NCBI RefSeq assembly: GCF_002101335.1 | Contig: NZ_CP020773.1 | Coordinates: 1,612,001 to 1,676,000, forward strand | Length of the DNA stretch: 64,000 bases | Direction: 5' to 3' | DNA from: Staphylococcus lutrae | Lineage (GTDB): Bacteria; Bacillota; Bacilli; Staphylococcales; Staphylococcaceae | Shown here: piece after piece, positions 36,576-47,335 of the stretch | Position numbering within the stretch: the first letter of the stretch is position 1 | How the letters are laid out: each line of letters begins with the position of its first letter | Position numbers and translations under genes: made by a program | Notes under the pieces: generated by a model | Databases searched by the model: none | The model's input: only the letters and a program-made list of their open reading frames with translations | What the model was told of the DNA's origin: nothing

Positions 36576-37806
36576 TTTTCGAATGCTATGGTTCGGTCAA
36601 TTGATCGCCATTGCAGGGCTGACGGTTTTAGTCCCATTATTGCCAATCTATATCGCGTCACTAAAAAAACTGAATATTGTTGAAATTCAATTGTGGAGTG
36701 GTCTCGCCATTGCTGCTCCAGCGTTGACAACGATGATGGTGGCGCCTTTATGGGGAAAACTTGCGGATCGCATTAGCCGTAAGTGGATGGTGATTCGTGC
36801 ATTATTTGGTTTAGCCATTTGTTTACTGCTGATGGCTTTCTGTCAAACGCCGTTTCAATTCATTCTTGTCCGATTACTGCAAGGCGCCTTTGGGGGTGTC
36901 GTTGAAGCATCGAGTGCTTTTGCGAGTAGTGAAGCCCCTGAAGTGCAACGCGGGACAGTGCTTGGGAAACTACAAAGTGCAGTCAGTGCGGGTGCACTAA
37001 TCGGTCCGTTTATTGGAGGACTGCTCGCTACAATTGTTGGTTTTCAAACGTTGCTCTTGATGATTGCGGGGTTAACAATAACGATGTGTGTGCTTGCTGT
37101 TTTTTATTTAACAGAGACACAATCACAGTTTGATGTCCCACAACAAAAGAGACAAAAAAGTGTACGTCATTCGATGAAATGTTTGCTATGCACCCCCTTG
37201 ACTTGTCGCTTTATTATTGTGGGTATGCTTGCAAATTTTGCAATGTATGGCATGCTCACTGCACTCGCACCCCTGACCTCACATGTCAATCACACATCGA
37301 TTGATCATCGCGCGGCAGTGGGATTGATCCAGTCCGCTTTTTGGGGTGCTTCTATGATCAGTGCACCTTTATGGGGCTATTTTAATGATAAAGCGTACGT
37401 AAAAAATGTGTATATGATTGCTAGCGTGTTATGTGGCATGAGCGTCATTTGGCAAGGTTTGGCATCGGATTTGTGGATGCTCGGTTTGGCGCGTATTTTC
37501 CAAGGTTTGACATACAGTGCATTAATTCAAAGTGTCATGTTCGTCGTCGTCAACGCAAGTCATCAGCAACTTAAAGGGACATTTGTTGGAACGACACACA
37601 GTTTTTTAGTCGTTGGGCAAATGATCGGAAGTTTGAGTGGGGCATGGGTAACGAGCCATACGTCACCAGCAAGCACATTTATCATGATGGGAGTGACCTT
37701 TATTTTGAGCAGTGCCGTATTATGGACATCACAGATTAAAAATCAAAAAATAAATCCGATATTCAAGGATTTTTGGGAGGTTAATGAACGTCGTGCAAAA
37801 TATTAA
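36547..37806 (+). CDS. sbnD: SbnD, MFS staphyloferrin B exporter
   Basis: 419 residues, 12 membrane helices, major facilitator superfamily. Motif A-like GKLADRISRKWMVIR after helix 2 and the antiporter-type GALIGPFIGG. Exports staphyloferrin B. It overlaps both neighbours (29 bases with sbnC, 23 with sbnE). Confidence 0.92.
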   Translation: MTAQRIWQRNFRMLWFGQLIAIAGLTVLVPLLPIYIASLKKLNIVEIQLWSGLAIAAPALTTMMVAPLWGKLADRISRKWMVIRALFGLAICLLLMAFCQTPFQFILVRLLQGAFGGVVEASSAFASSEAPEVQRGTVLGKLQSAVSAGALIGPFIGGLLATIVGFQTLLLMIAGLTITMCVLAVFYLTETQSQFDVPQQKRQKSVRHSMKCLLCTPLTCRFIIVGMLANFAMYGMLTALAPLTSHVNHTSIDHRAAVGLIQSAFWGASMISAPLWGYFNDKAYVKNVYMIASVLCGMSVIWQGLASDLWMLGLARIFQGLTYSALIQSVMFVVVNASHQQLKGTFVGTTHSFLVVGQMIGSLSGAWVTSHTSPASTFIMMGVTFILSSAVLWTSQIKNQKINPIFKDFWEVNERRAKY

Positions 37807-39523
37807 TACAAGAAAACGCGCAGAACATGCCACGTTAGAGCGACTTTTAAATATTTATTTTCGTGAAAACGGGATGCATCAAACCGTATCAGATACATCG
37901 CAATGGGAGATTCGTTTGAATGATCAGTTGACGTTGCGTGGCACATGGCATTATTGGTCACCCATGGGACACCATATGTATGACAAAGCCGTATATCTAG
38001 AAAGTATAGGGCATGTCTCGCAGTTAACACTTTTAGAAGCGATAACGTATGTGCTCGAAGCGATGGCGGATGATGCGCAGGAGACACTTCTTACAGCGAT
38101 TGTGACACGTGTGAAACAAGACATGCATAACAGTATTACAAGAACGGCACGTTATCTTGAACAAATGACACGTCCCGCTATCACAGGCAACGATGATTAT
38201 TTAATATCTGAACAATCGCTTTATTTAGGTCATCCCTTTCATCCTACACCTAAAAGTGCGACAGGCTTTACAGATGAAGATATTGAAAAATATGCACCTG
38301 AATGCCACGCGGCTTTTCAATTACACTATTTAGCGGTTGATCCTACACTGTTGGTTGAACGTTATGTCCCAACATATGAACAGGTTGTAGATCAGACACT
38401 GCGCCAATTAGCTGAAATCGAAGCACATGCGTACACAGCAACGTATCGTTTGCTCCCTGTTCACCCATATCAAATCGCGGTTTTAAAGCAGGAGCCGGTG
38501 ATCCAACAATATTTGGCTAACGGAAGAATACAAGATTTAGGGCAACGTGGAGATGTCGTTTATCCCACTTCATCTGTACGTACGGTCTTTTCAAAAAAAT
38601 TAAATATCTATTTAAAGTTGCCGATACAAGTACGATTGACCAACTTTATCAGGACGAATGATTTTGAACAGATACAAAGGACATTAGACGCAGCGGAAGT
38701 TGTCGCAGCAATCAAAAATGAATTTGAAACGCCCACCTTTAAATTGATGTTCGAACATGGTTATCGTGCATTGCAACCTAACCATGATGAAACATCTCTT
38801 GATCTTTTGGCCAATAGTGCCATGATCGTGCGAGAAGGCATCGTGGATTATGGTCCTGAGGTGGAAATTCATGTGCTTGCGAGTCTGCTAGAAACAATGC
38901 CAGACCATGTGCATTCCAAGTTAGCCGGAGTGTGGCAGCAAAGTGGACTATCATGTGAAGCATGGTTGACGTTGTACTTAAATCGAGTGATTTGGCCGAT
39001 GCTCGACTTGTTTGTTAAAACGGGGATTAGCCTAGAAGCCCATGTTCAAAATACATTAGTCACAATAGAAGAAGGATGTCCAACCGTCTGTTATGTACGT
39101 GATTTAGAAGGGATATGTGTGTCCGAGTTGATTGCGACACAACAAGGCATTATCCCAAAGATTATCGGGGAAGAGAGTCCGGTTGTGTATCGTCATCAAG
39201 AGGCATGGCATCGCTTTAAGTATTACATTATTGTCAATCATTTAGGGCATCTTGTTTCAACGTTAGGCAAAGCGACAGGGCAAGAGTTGTTGCTTTGGAA
39301 AGCGGTGAACGCGACATTGGCGGAATGGCAACAAAAGGCACAAGGCCGTGATCTGCTCATCCAATGTTTGGAAGATTTACGCTACAATCCTATTTTTTAC
39401 GCAAAAGCTAATTTAATGAGTAAATTACAAGAACGGGGAGAAGACCCCATTTATGTTAAAATACCGAATCCTATTTGTGAAAAGGAGGGCTTCATCGATG
39501 AGTCAAATCATTCAACAAGTTAG
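37784..39523 (+). CDS. sbnE: SbnE, NIS siderophore synthetase
   Basis: 579 residues, IucA/IucC family with GHPFHPTPKSATGF and LLPVHPYQIA motifs. In S. aureus SbnE condenses citrate with L-2,3-diaminopropionate in the first step. GGGAGG precedes the ATG. Confidence 0.93.
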   Translation: MNVVQNINTRKRAEHATLERLLNIYFRENGMHQTVSDTSQWEIRLNDQLTLRGTWHYWSPMGHHMYDKAVYLESIGHVSQLTLLEAITYVLEAMADDAQETLLTAIVTRVKQDMHNSITRTARYLEQMTRPAITGNDDYLISEQSLYLGHPFHPTPKSATGFTDEDIEKYAPECHAAFQLHYLAVDPTLLVERYVPTYEQVVDQTLRQLAEIEAHAYTATYRLLPVHPYQIAVLKQEPVIQQYLANGRIQDLGQRGDVVYPTSSVRTVFSKKLNIYLKLPIQVRLTNFIRTNDFEQIQRTLDAAEVVAAIKNEFETPTFKLMFEHGYRALQPNHDETSLDLLANSAMIVREGIVDYGPEVEIHVLASLLETMPDHVHSKLAGVWQQSGLSCEAWLTLYLNRVIWPMLDLFVKTGISLEAHVQNTLVTIEEGCPTVCYVRDLEGICVSELIATQQGIIPKIIGEESPVVYRHQEAWHRFKYYIIVNHLGHLVSTLGKATGQELLLWKAVNATLAEWQQKAQGRDLLIQCLEDLRYNPIFYAKANLMSKLQERGEDPIYVKIPNPICEKEGFIDESNHSTS

Positions 39524-41252
39524 AAAACGGATTATGCATCAACTCATCACGTCTCTCGTCTATGAAGATATTGTTCAATATGAAATGCTTCCGCTGAACG
39601 ATTCAACGCGATATGCCTATCACATCAATGGAGAGACAGCGCAATATCGTGTGCAAATGACGCACACAGACAGTTTTGATCGATTGCGGGTCATGTCCCC
39701 CATTTGGCGTGTTGAAAATGACGAAGTGGTCGAAACGTTAAATTATGTCCAACTCCTCAGAGAAGTGAACTTTACTTTTGAAAAAGATGAAGCACGATTG
39801 GAAGATTTCATTCTGGAGTTGTTACAAACGGAATTAAAAGATACACAGGCATTACGTTCTCGTGCACGTCAACCGATACAAAATTTAGAAACGTTTGATG
39901 ATTTTGAAGCATACGCAATGGAAGGACATCCTTATCATCCGAGTTATAAATCGCGGCTCGGTTTTACGTTGACGGATAATACAACCTATGGACCTGATTT
40001 TCGACCGTCAGTGCCATTGCAATGGATTGCCGTCAAATCGGACTATGTTGAAACCACTGTCTCACACACGGTGGATAGGCTACAGTTGTTGAAAAAGCAG
40101 CTCGGGCATGCGACATTTGAAAAATTTACAAAACGGATTGCGCATGCTGGCCATACTTTAGAAACGATGATGATATTGCCTGTTCATCCTTGGCAGTTTG
40201 AGCATGTCATCCAAGTTGTATTTGCAGAAGCTTGGATGAATGGGGAGATGATTTGGTTGGGAACGTGTGAGGAAAATTATATGCCACAGCAATCGATTCG
40301 CACGCTTGCGCCTACAGATAAGGATAAGTACTGCTTAAAAGTGCCTATCAGTATTACGAATACGTCTACAAAGCGCGTATTAGCCCCGCACACAATTGAA
40401 AATGCTGCACAAATCACAGACTGGCTCAAGCGTATCCAATCCCGTGACGCTTTCCTTGAAAAAGAATTGAAAACAATTTTTTTAGGTGAAGTGTTCGGTC
40501 ATGCTTATCATCATCCGACATTATCTTCCATAAAACAAACGCAAATCTATGGAACGTTAGGTGTCATTTGGAGAGAAAACATTTATCACTATATTAAGGA
40601 ACATGAGTCAGCGCTTCCTTTTAATGCGCTTTATTCAACAGATACCACTGGGCGACCATTGATTGATTCATGGTGCTCAAAATATGGCGTTGAACGATGG
40701 TTACAGCAATTTTATGATGTGGCGGTGACACCAATGATTCACATGCTTTATTATCATGGGATTGCTTTTGAGTCACATGCGCAAAATATGACATTGATTC
40801 ATGAGGACGGTTGGCCAACGCGTATTGCACTGAAAGATTTTCATGATGGTTTGCGATTTAAGCCGAGTTTGTTGAGTGATATTGCACAATACCCACAGTT
40901 GCGTTATACCCCTGAAGCGCATCGTAAAGTGAATTGCAATTCATTCATTGAAACGGAGTCCGTAACACTTGTGAGAGATTTTCTTCATGATGCGTTTTTC
41001 TTCATTAATATTGCAGAAATTGTTCAATTCGTTCATCAAAATTACGAGGTTGAAGCACAAACGCAGTGGCGCATAATCCGTAAAGTGATTGAAAGGTATC
41101 AAGACAGGTTTCCGTCGTTACCAAACTATGAACACTTTGATTTATTTGCACCGACGATTCAAATTGAAAAACTAACGACACGTCGTCTCAGAGAAGATGT
41201 TGCGTTGCGTTTACATCAAGTACGAAATCCGTTAAGAGAGGTGGTTCAATGA
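39498..41252 (+). CDS. sbnF: SbnF, NIS siderophore synthetase
   Basis: 584 residues from ATG 39498 (AAAGGAGGG upstream); the upstream in-frame codons lie inside sbnE. IucA/IucC fold with GHPYHPSYKSRLGF and ILPVHPWQFEH. In S. aureus it adds the second diaminopropionate unit. Overlaps sbnE by 26 bases and sbnG by four. Confidence 0.93.
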   Translation: MSQIIQQVRKRIMHQLITSLVYEDIVQYEMLPLNDSTRYAYHINGETAQYRVQMTHTDSFDRLRVMSPIWRVENDEVVETLNYVQLLREVNFTFEKDEARLEDFILELLQTELKDTQALRSRARQPIQNLETFDDFEAYAMEGHPYHPSYKSRLGFTLTDNTTYGPDFRPSVPLQWIAVKSDYVETTVSHTVDRLQLLKKQLGHATFEKFTKRIAHAGHTLETMMILPVHPWQFEHVIQVVFAEAWMNGEMIWLGTCEENYMPQQSIRTLAPTDKDKYCLKVPISITNTSTKRVLAPHTIENAAQITDWLKRIQSRDAFLEKELKTIFLGEVFGHAYHHPTLSSIKQTQIYGTLGVIWRENIYHYIKEHESALPFNALYSTDTTGRPLIDSWCSKYGVERWLQQFYDVAVTPMIHMLYYHGIAFESHAQNMTLIHEDGWPTRIALKDFHDGLRFKPSLLSDIAQYPQLRYTPEAHRKVNCNSFIETESVTLVRDFLHDAFFFINIAEIVQFVHQNYEVEAQTQWRIIRKVIERYQDRFPSLPNYEHFDLFAPTIQIEKLTTRRLREDVALRLHQVRNPLREVVQ

Positions 41253-42031
41253 GTGTATTATCACTGAAAGCCAATCTAGAATTAGGAAAAATGCAGTATG
41301 GTTTAATGAATGCTATTCCAGATCCATTGGTCGTTGAGTTGATTGCAGCGAGTGGTTATGATTTTGTGGTGATTGATACAGAGCATGTCGCTATAGATGA
41401 TGGTACCCTTGCACATATGATTCGTGCGGCTGAAACAGCGCAGATTATTCCGATTGTCCGTGTGAGTGCGTCAATTGAACGCGATATCATCAAAGTACTA
41501 GATATGGGAGCAAAAGGCATTATCATCCCTCATGTGAAAGATCGCGCAACAGCAGAACGTGTAGTGGCGTTAAGTCGTTATTATCCCCAAGGTATGCGCA
41601 GTTTAAACGGGGGCAGAGTTGCACAATTTGGTAAGATTCCGTTGACTACTGCGATGACGCAATCCAATGCGTCAATCATCGTTATCGCAATGATTGAGGA
41701 TATGGAAGGGGTGGCACAAATTGAAGATATTGTGCAGGTGGACGGTTTAGACATGATTATTGAAGGCGCTGCAGATTTGTCTCAATCAATAGGATTGCCG
41801 TGGCAAACGCGTCATGAAGACGTTCAATGTGCGATTCAAAAAATATATCAGGCAACCAAGGCAGCGGGGAAATATTTCTGCGCGCTCCCGCGGGATGAGG
41901 CGCAAGTCAAACAATGGCGCAATCAAGGGGTACAGTGTTTATTGATGGGAGATGACAGAGGGAAAATATATCGTCATTTGCAACAAGATTTGGCACAGAT
42001 GAAAGAGGTGAATAGAGATGACAACGCTTGA
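41249..42031 (+). CDS. sbnG: SbnG, siderophore-dedicated citrate synthase
   Basis: 260 residues, HpcH/HpaI aldolase-like TIM barrel: DFVVIDTEHVAIDDG, GAKGIIIPHVKD. It makes citrate from oxaloacetate and acetyl-CoA independently of the TCA enzyme, so siderophore synthesis continues when TCA flux is low. Confidence 0.93.
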   Translation: MSVLSLKANLELGKMQYGLMNAIPDPLVVELIAASGYDFVVIDTEHVAIDDGTLAHMIRAAETAQIIPIVRVSASIERDIIKVLDMGAKGIIIPHVKDRATAERVVALSRYYPQGMRSLNGGRVAQFGKIPLTTAMTQSNASIIVIAMIEDMEGVAQIEDIVQVDGLDMIIEGAADLSQSIGLPWQTRHEDVQCAIQKIYQATKAAGKYFCALPRDEAQVKQWRNQGVQCLLMGDDRGKIYRHLQQDLAQMKEVNRDDNA

Positions 42032-43217
42032 AATGTACGTTAAGCAGCTTAAACAACAAGGGGCACTTTGTCATTTCATTTATGATATGGATGCGTTGGT
42101 AATGCATCTTGAAAATGTAACAGCACAGTTGCCAAAACAATGTGAGATGTATTATGCGATGAAAGCGAACAGTGAATCCCCTCTTTTAGCAGAGATCAAT
42201 CCACGCGTAGCCGGTTTTGAAGTGGCATCAGAAGGTGAGTTGGCTAAAGCACTTGAACATACAACCGCTGACCGTATTATTTTTGGTGGGCCAGGGAAAA
42301 CAGAAGATTCATTATTATATGCGGTTCAACAAGGTATTCGACGCATACATGTCGAAAGTGTGTTGGAGCTAGAGCGCTTAAATATGTTGTTAGAACGTGA
42401 AAATAAGACGATGTCGATATTGCTTCGGGTGAATTTAGCTGGGCCATTTCCAGGCGCAACATTACATATGGCAGGGCAACCGACACAATTTGGAATAGAT
42501 GAAAGCGATGTTGATAGCGCGATTGCAATGGCGCTTCAAATGCCCCGTATTCAGTTGGACGGTTTTCATTTTCACTCTATTTCGAATCATTTAGATGCCA
42601 AACGTCATTTAGCAGTGATGGCATTGTATTTTAAAAAAGCAAAAGCCTGGGCGACGCAACATCAATTCACCTTGCAACATCTCAATGTCGGAGGTGGGAT
42701 TGGCGTCAATTATGCAGATTTGAGTGCGCAATTTGACTGGACGACCTTTACATCACAGTTGGCAAGATTAATAGAACAGGAACAATTGCAACAGGTTACA
42801 TTGAATTTTGAATGCGGACGTTACTTAGTGGCACATAGCGGTTATTATGTGACAGAAGTGCTTGATTTAAAACGTGTTCATGGACATTGGTTTGCGGTGT
42901 TAAAAGGCGGCACACAGCACTTTAGACTTCCCGTTTCGTGGCAACATCAACACCCATTTCGAATCTTAACGATGGCTGAACCGTCGAGTCCTTTGAATAT
43001 GCCATCAATCCAACAACAGCCTGTCACCCTTGTAGGGCAATTGTGTACACCGAAAGACGTTTTTGCTAAAGACATCATGGTTCCAAAATTGACTGTTGGA
43101 GATGTTATTATCTTTGAATACGCAGGGGCATATGGTTGGTCGATTTCACATCATGATTTTTTAAGTCATCCACATCCTCAATTCATTTATTGGTCACGTA
43201 AAAAGGAGGAGGAATAA
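42018..43217 (+). CDS. sbnH: SbnH, PLP-dependent decarboxylase
   Basis: 399 residues, alanine racemase-like fold III decarboxylase. PLP Lys in YYAMKANSESP, His/Gly phosphate loop in NVGGGIGVNY and the FECGRYLV segment. Decarboxylates the citryl-diaminopropionate intermediate to its ethylenediamine form. One-base overlap with sbnI. Confidence 0.93.
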   Translation: MTTLEMYVKQLKQQGALCHFIYDMDALVMHLENVTAQLPKQCEMYYAMKANSESPLLAEINPRVAGFEVASEGELAKALEHTTADRIIFGGPGKTEDSLLYAVQQGIRRIHVESVLELERLNMLLERENKTMSILLRVNLAGPFPGATLHMAGQPTQFGIDESDVDSAIAMALQMPRIQLDGFHFHSISNHLDAKRHLAVMALYFKKAKAWATQHQFTLQHLNVGGGIGVNYADLSAQFDWTTFTSQLARLIEQEQLQQVTLNFECGRYLVAHSGYYVTEVLDLKRVHGHWFAVLKGGTQHFRLPVSWQHQHPFRILTMAEPSSPLNMPSIQQQPVTLVGQLCTPKDVFAKDIMVPKLTVGDVIIFEYAGAYGWSISHHDFLSHPHPQFIYWSRKKEEE

Positions 43218-43984
43218 TGGAGAATCTTCGCGAGACTTTACAGTTGGTTTCAGTAGATAAGATAGATCTTCATGAAGCTTATGAACCTGGGCGATTAGAA
43301 AAGACAAAAGCGAGTATTGAAAAAGAGCAGCGATTGCGTCATCCAGTACTCGTCGTCAAAACAAAACTTGGGCGCTATATGGTCATTGATGGCGTTCATC
43401 GCTATATGAGTTTACGAATGCTCGGATGTCAAATGATCCCAGTACAAATCATTCATCGTACGCAGTATTCAATTGGAAGTTGGCATCACAAAATCCGGAG
43501 CGGACGTTGGTGTGACATTTTAGCGAATGAGCCATTATTACCGTGGACGACAGAAGTACGTGAAACGCCACCATTTATTACAATGTGCGATTCACACACC
43601 GAATATTATTTGTACAAAGCGGATTTAGGAAACCATTCGCTCGAAGCGTGGAAAAAAATCGTTCAATGTTATAGTTCGAGGTGTAAAGTAGAACGTATCC
43701 CGCATCGTACGAGGTTGTGCTTAGATTCGGGTGATGTACTAATGAAATATCCCCCCTTACAAATGAGTGAAATTGAAGCCATTGTCAATAAAGGGCAAAA
43801 AGTGCCAGCAGGTGTGACGCGTTTTAATATTGTAGGACGGTGTTTGAATTTACAAGTCCCATTACGGCTTTTAACAGGACGAGATGCATTGACACAGCAT
43901 AGACAATGGCGGACTTTTTTACAGAAAAAAATTGAAAATATGCGTTGTTACACTGAAAAAGTTTATTTGATTGAAGGAGAATAA
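43217..43984 (+). CDS. sbnI: SbnI, ParB/Srx-like serine kinase and regulator
   Basis: 255 residues. ParB-like N-terminal domain with LEKTKASIEKEQRLRHPVLV and VIDGVHRYMSLRMLGC. In S. aureus SbnI phosphorylates serine to feed SbnA and binds heme and DNA to control the operon. Last gene, followed by a strong terminator. Confidence 0.92.
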   Translation: MENLRETLQLVSVDKIDLHEAYEPGRLEKTKASIEKEQRLRHPVLVVKTKLGRYMVIDGVHRYMSLRMLGCQMIPVQIIHRTQYSIGSWHHKIRSGRWCDILANEPLLPWTTEVRETPPFITMCDSHTEYYLYKADLGNHSLEAWKKIVQCYSSRCKVERIPHRTRLCLDSGDVLMKYPPLQMSEIEAIVNKGQKVPAGVTRFNIVGRCLNLQVPLRLLTGRDALTQHRQWRTFLQKKIENMRCYTEKVYLIEGE

Positions 43985-43987
43985 CTC

Positions 43988-44050
43988 AAAACAGAACAGG
44001 CAGGCAATGCAAGTGAGGATGCGTCCGATTGCATTGCTTGTTCTGTTTTA
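43988..44050. terminator. bidirectional terminator after sbnI
   Basis: Arms AAAACAGAACA...GCAATGCAA and TTGCATTGC...TGTTCTGTTTT, with A- and T-tracts, lie between the converging sbnI and M50 protease genes. Confidence 0.85.
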
Positions 44051-44791
44051 AAGTAAAGTATGTTGAATGAAATAATAGAACGCACAAATGTTAATCATAA
44101 TCCAAAAGCAAGAAAAGATGAAAGTAGGGAGATGCGTTAACATCTTTAATGCTGTGCCATCCCAATCAGGTTGAGGACGGGCGAATGTTAATTGGACAAT
44201 GGTGACGGTGGATTGTATGATTTCACCTAAAAGCGTTCCAAGAATAAGATGGTAAACGAACATATAAGTGAGAGAATACTGTGATAAGTTTTCAGACTGT
44301 ATGCCGAGATAACCGATTAAAATTAAAAAGGCAATGAGTAAAATTGGAACTAATTTTCGTGAAGTCTTCCACGTAAAATAAATAAAAATCAAAATATAAG
44401 ATAGAACAAACAGTGCGCCTTGCCCTTTACTTTGGAAGTAGAGACCTAATGTGAGCATGATCGGAGACATTAAGTAGCCGCCCAATGTCGTGAAAATTTG
44501 TCCAGAACGACTTCTACTTTGTGTCACAGCATAGCCTTGTTGCCCTGTCATTTGACGTTCATGTCGAGTGGCAACAACGACAAAGTCTAGCACCCGTCCA
44601 CCTGACAATCGATTGAACAAGACGTGTCCAAATTCATGCGTGAGCACGGGAATGTAATTGAGTGCGATATCGAGCCATGAAAAAATTGGACGATTGGCGT
44701 AATGTCGACATAATAAATATCCCCCTGTGAGACAGATGAGTATTAGAAATGAAATGGGCATAGGGGAAGTAATCCAAGAGTATCCTTGCAT
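44048..44791 (-). CDS. M50-family membrane metallopeptidase
   Basis: About 247 residues from ATG 44791, which has AAAGGA upstream; the ATG 18 bases earlier has none. Membrane protein with zinc motif THEFGHVLFNRLSGG (HExxH) near residue 50 and about six helices. M50B-like enzymes cleave membrane anchors; no target is known here. It lies between sbn and tagA on the opposite strand. Confidence 0.82.
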   Translation of the reverse strand: MQGYSWITSPMPISFLILICLTGGYLLCRHYANRPIFSWLDIALNYIPVLTHEFGHVLFNRLSGGRVLDFVVVATRHERQMTGQQGYAVTQSRSRSGQIFTTLGGYLMSPIMLTLGLYFQSKGQGALFVLSYILIFIYFTWKTSRKLVPILLIAFLILIGYLGIQSENLSQYSLTYMFVYHLILGTLLGEIIQSTVTIVQLTFARPQPDWDGTALKMLTHLPTFIFSCFWIMINICAFYYFIQHTLL

Positions 44792-45176
44792 AGAAGTCCA
44801 TCCTTTCATAAATCTTACTTTAATTATAATGATTTCCTGAACACCATACTATGGACTTAAGTCTTAAAGTGGTTGGACATTTATCGTGACAGAATGAGAA
44901 AACGTCTTTAGGGAATAAATGAAGCAAAAGTAAAAGCGCTAGAAGTCAGTTGATGGCCTGATTTTAAACATTATTTTCCTTTGCCACTACACACAATCAA
45001 CGAAAGGATTGATGACATGAGTAGTGGGTTTTTTCGATTTCAGACTTTAGAATGAATTTTATAAAAATAATAGGATTTAACTTGATTTTGGTGTAAAATG
45101 TGTTAAAGTAGCATCAATATCATGTAAAAATATTGTAAACAGCTGTTAAATATAATAAGAGATAGAAGGTGAGACT
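44792..45176. other. intergenic region between the M50 gene and tagA
   Basis: 385 bases. Contains the tagA promoter zone and, at 44984-45034, a hairpin with a T-run on the plus strand. No Fur box and no other gene seen. Confidence 0.4.
44984..45034 (+). terminator. hairpin with T-run of unknown transcript
   Basis: CCACTAC (44984-44990) pairs with GTAGTGG (45021-45027), with an inner CAATC/GATTG, and is followed by TTTTTT. No plus-strand gene ends here, so it may terminate a small RNA starting near a TATAAT at about 44824. Confidence 0.5.
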
Positions 45177-45998
45177 ATGGTGAAAGCATTGCCTAGTAGT
45201 CATCATGAGGGCACTTTACCTAGTCGTGATACCACTACAGTAGAAGAAGGATATGCTTTAAAAGAGGCAACTGCACAAGTACAAGTGATGGATGTCATGT
45301 TTGATAATGTGACATTATTGGACATGCATCAAAATATTTTGACATATATACAAACAGAGACGCAGCACAATTTGTTTATCGTTACAGCTAATCCTGAAAT
45401 CGTGCACTACGCTTCAGAAGATCCACTTTATTTACAGACACTTAAACATGCCGATTACATCGTCCCGGATGGTACAGGTATTGTAAAAGCATCTCGAATA
45501 TTGGGGCAACCGCTGAAAGAACGCGTTCCGGGTATAGAACTGATGGAAACATGTTTAAACATTGCGGATATCAGCAACAAAAAAGTGTTTTTACTTGGGG
45601 CAACGTCGCCTGTTGTAGAGAAGGCAGCACGACGTATTCAACGTCAGTATCCAAATATTGCGCTTCAAACGCATCATGGTTTTATCGATGTAACGGATCA
45701 ATCGGTCATTGAACAAATTCGCCAGTTTAATCCGGATTTTATTTTTGTCGGAATGGGATATCCAAAGCAAGAGCAATGGATTCAAAATAATCGTCATCAT
45801 TTTGATCACACCTTAATGATGGGTGTGGGCGGCTCAATCGACGTATATAGTGGAGACGTAAAAAGGGCGCCTTATGTGTGGCGCGCAATGAATTTAGAAT
45901 GGGTATATCGTGCATTGACCGATTTGAAACGCATCCATCGATTGAAACGTATTCCTAAGTTTATGTTTGCTGTATATAAGCAAAAGTTGATGCGATAG
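45177..45998 (+). CDS. tagA: TagA/TarA N-acetylmannosaminyltransferase
   Basis: 273 residues. WecG/TagA fold with NLFIVTANPEIVHYA, the catalytic-region VPDGTGIVKA (Asp) and FVGMGYPKQEQWI. It adds ManNAc to GlcNAc-PP-undecaprenol, the first committed step of wall teichoic acid synthesis. A roughly 20-residue N-terminal extension is present. Divergent from tagH across a terminator. Confidence 0.93.
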   Translation: MVKALPSSHHEGTLPSRDTTTVEEGYALKEATAQVQVMDVMFDNVTLLDMHQNILTYIQTETQHNLFIVTANPEIVHYASEDPLYLQTLKHADYIVPDGTGIVKASRILGQPLKERVPGIELMETCLNIADISNKKVFLLGATSPVVEKAARRIQRQYPNIALQTHHGFIDVTDQSVIEQIRQFNPDFIFVGMGYPKQEQWIQNNRHHFDHTLMMGVGGSIDVYSGDVKRAPYVWRAMNLEWVYRALTDLKRIHRLKRIPKFMFAVYKQKLMR

Positions 45999-46009
45999 TT
46001 AATGGATAA

Positions 46010-46056
46010 GAGCGATTCAGACAATCTCAAGCGTGATTGTCCGAATCGCTCTTTTT
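46010..46056 (+). terminator. terminator of tagA
   Basis: 17-base arms GAGCGATTC.GACAATC and GATTGTC.GAATCGCTC with one mismatch, then five Ts. Confidence 0.85.
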
Positions 46057-46264
46057 GCGTGTATCAAGCACCTGATATTAAGTGAAATATGCATTCAAGA
46101 AAACAAATCACACCACATTTGAAGTGAATCAAGATACAATAAAGTATGGCATTCATTTGCTGTTCAACAGTGAACCTGTAAAGAAAAGTTAGAAAAGCGA
46201 AGTGGCATGATTCACGCCACCAACCACTGATTGATGAAAGCGCCTCATCCATGACATGAGACTA

Positions 46265-47086
<822 letters not shown>

Positions 47087-47335
47087 TTAGAATGAATTTT
47101 GTATTTTACTTCCATCATCTTATGTCTATAGATTATAATATATTATTGTATGGTTGTTAAATTTGTAAAGCTATTGTAAAGTATTAGGAATACAATGTAT
47201 TTATTCTACTTAATTCAGTACAGCTTTTCAATTAAAGAATAGGCGATGGGATACACTAGGTCAAATATTAATGTGCAACGGTCACTTTAGTATGCGTTCT
47301 AGGTGGTTATCCAGCATGTGAAAGCGTGGTAAATT

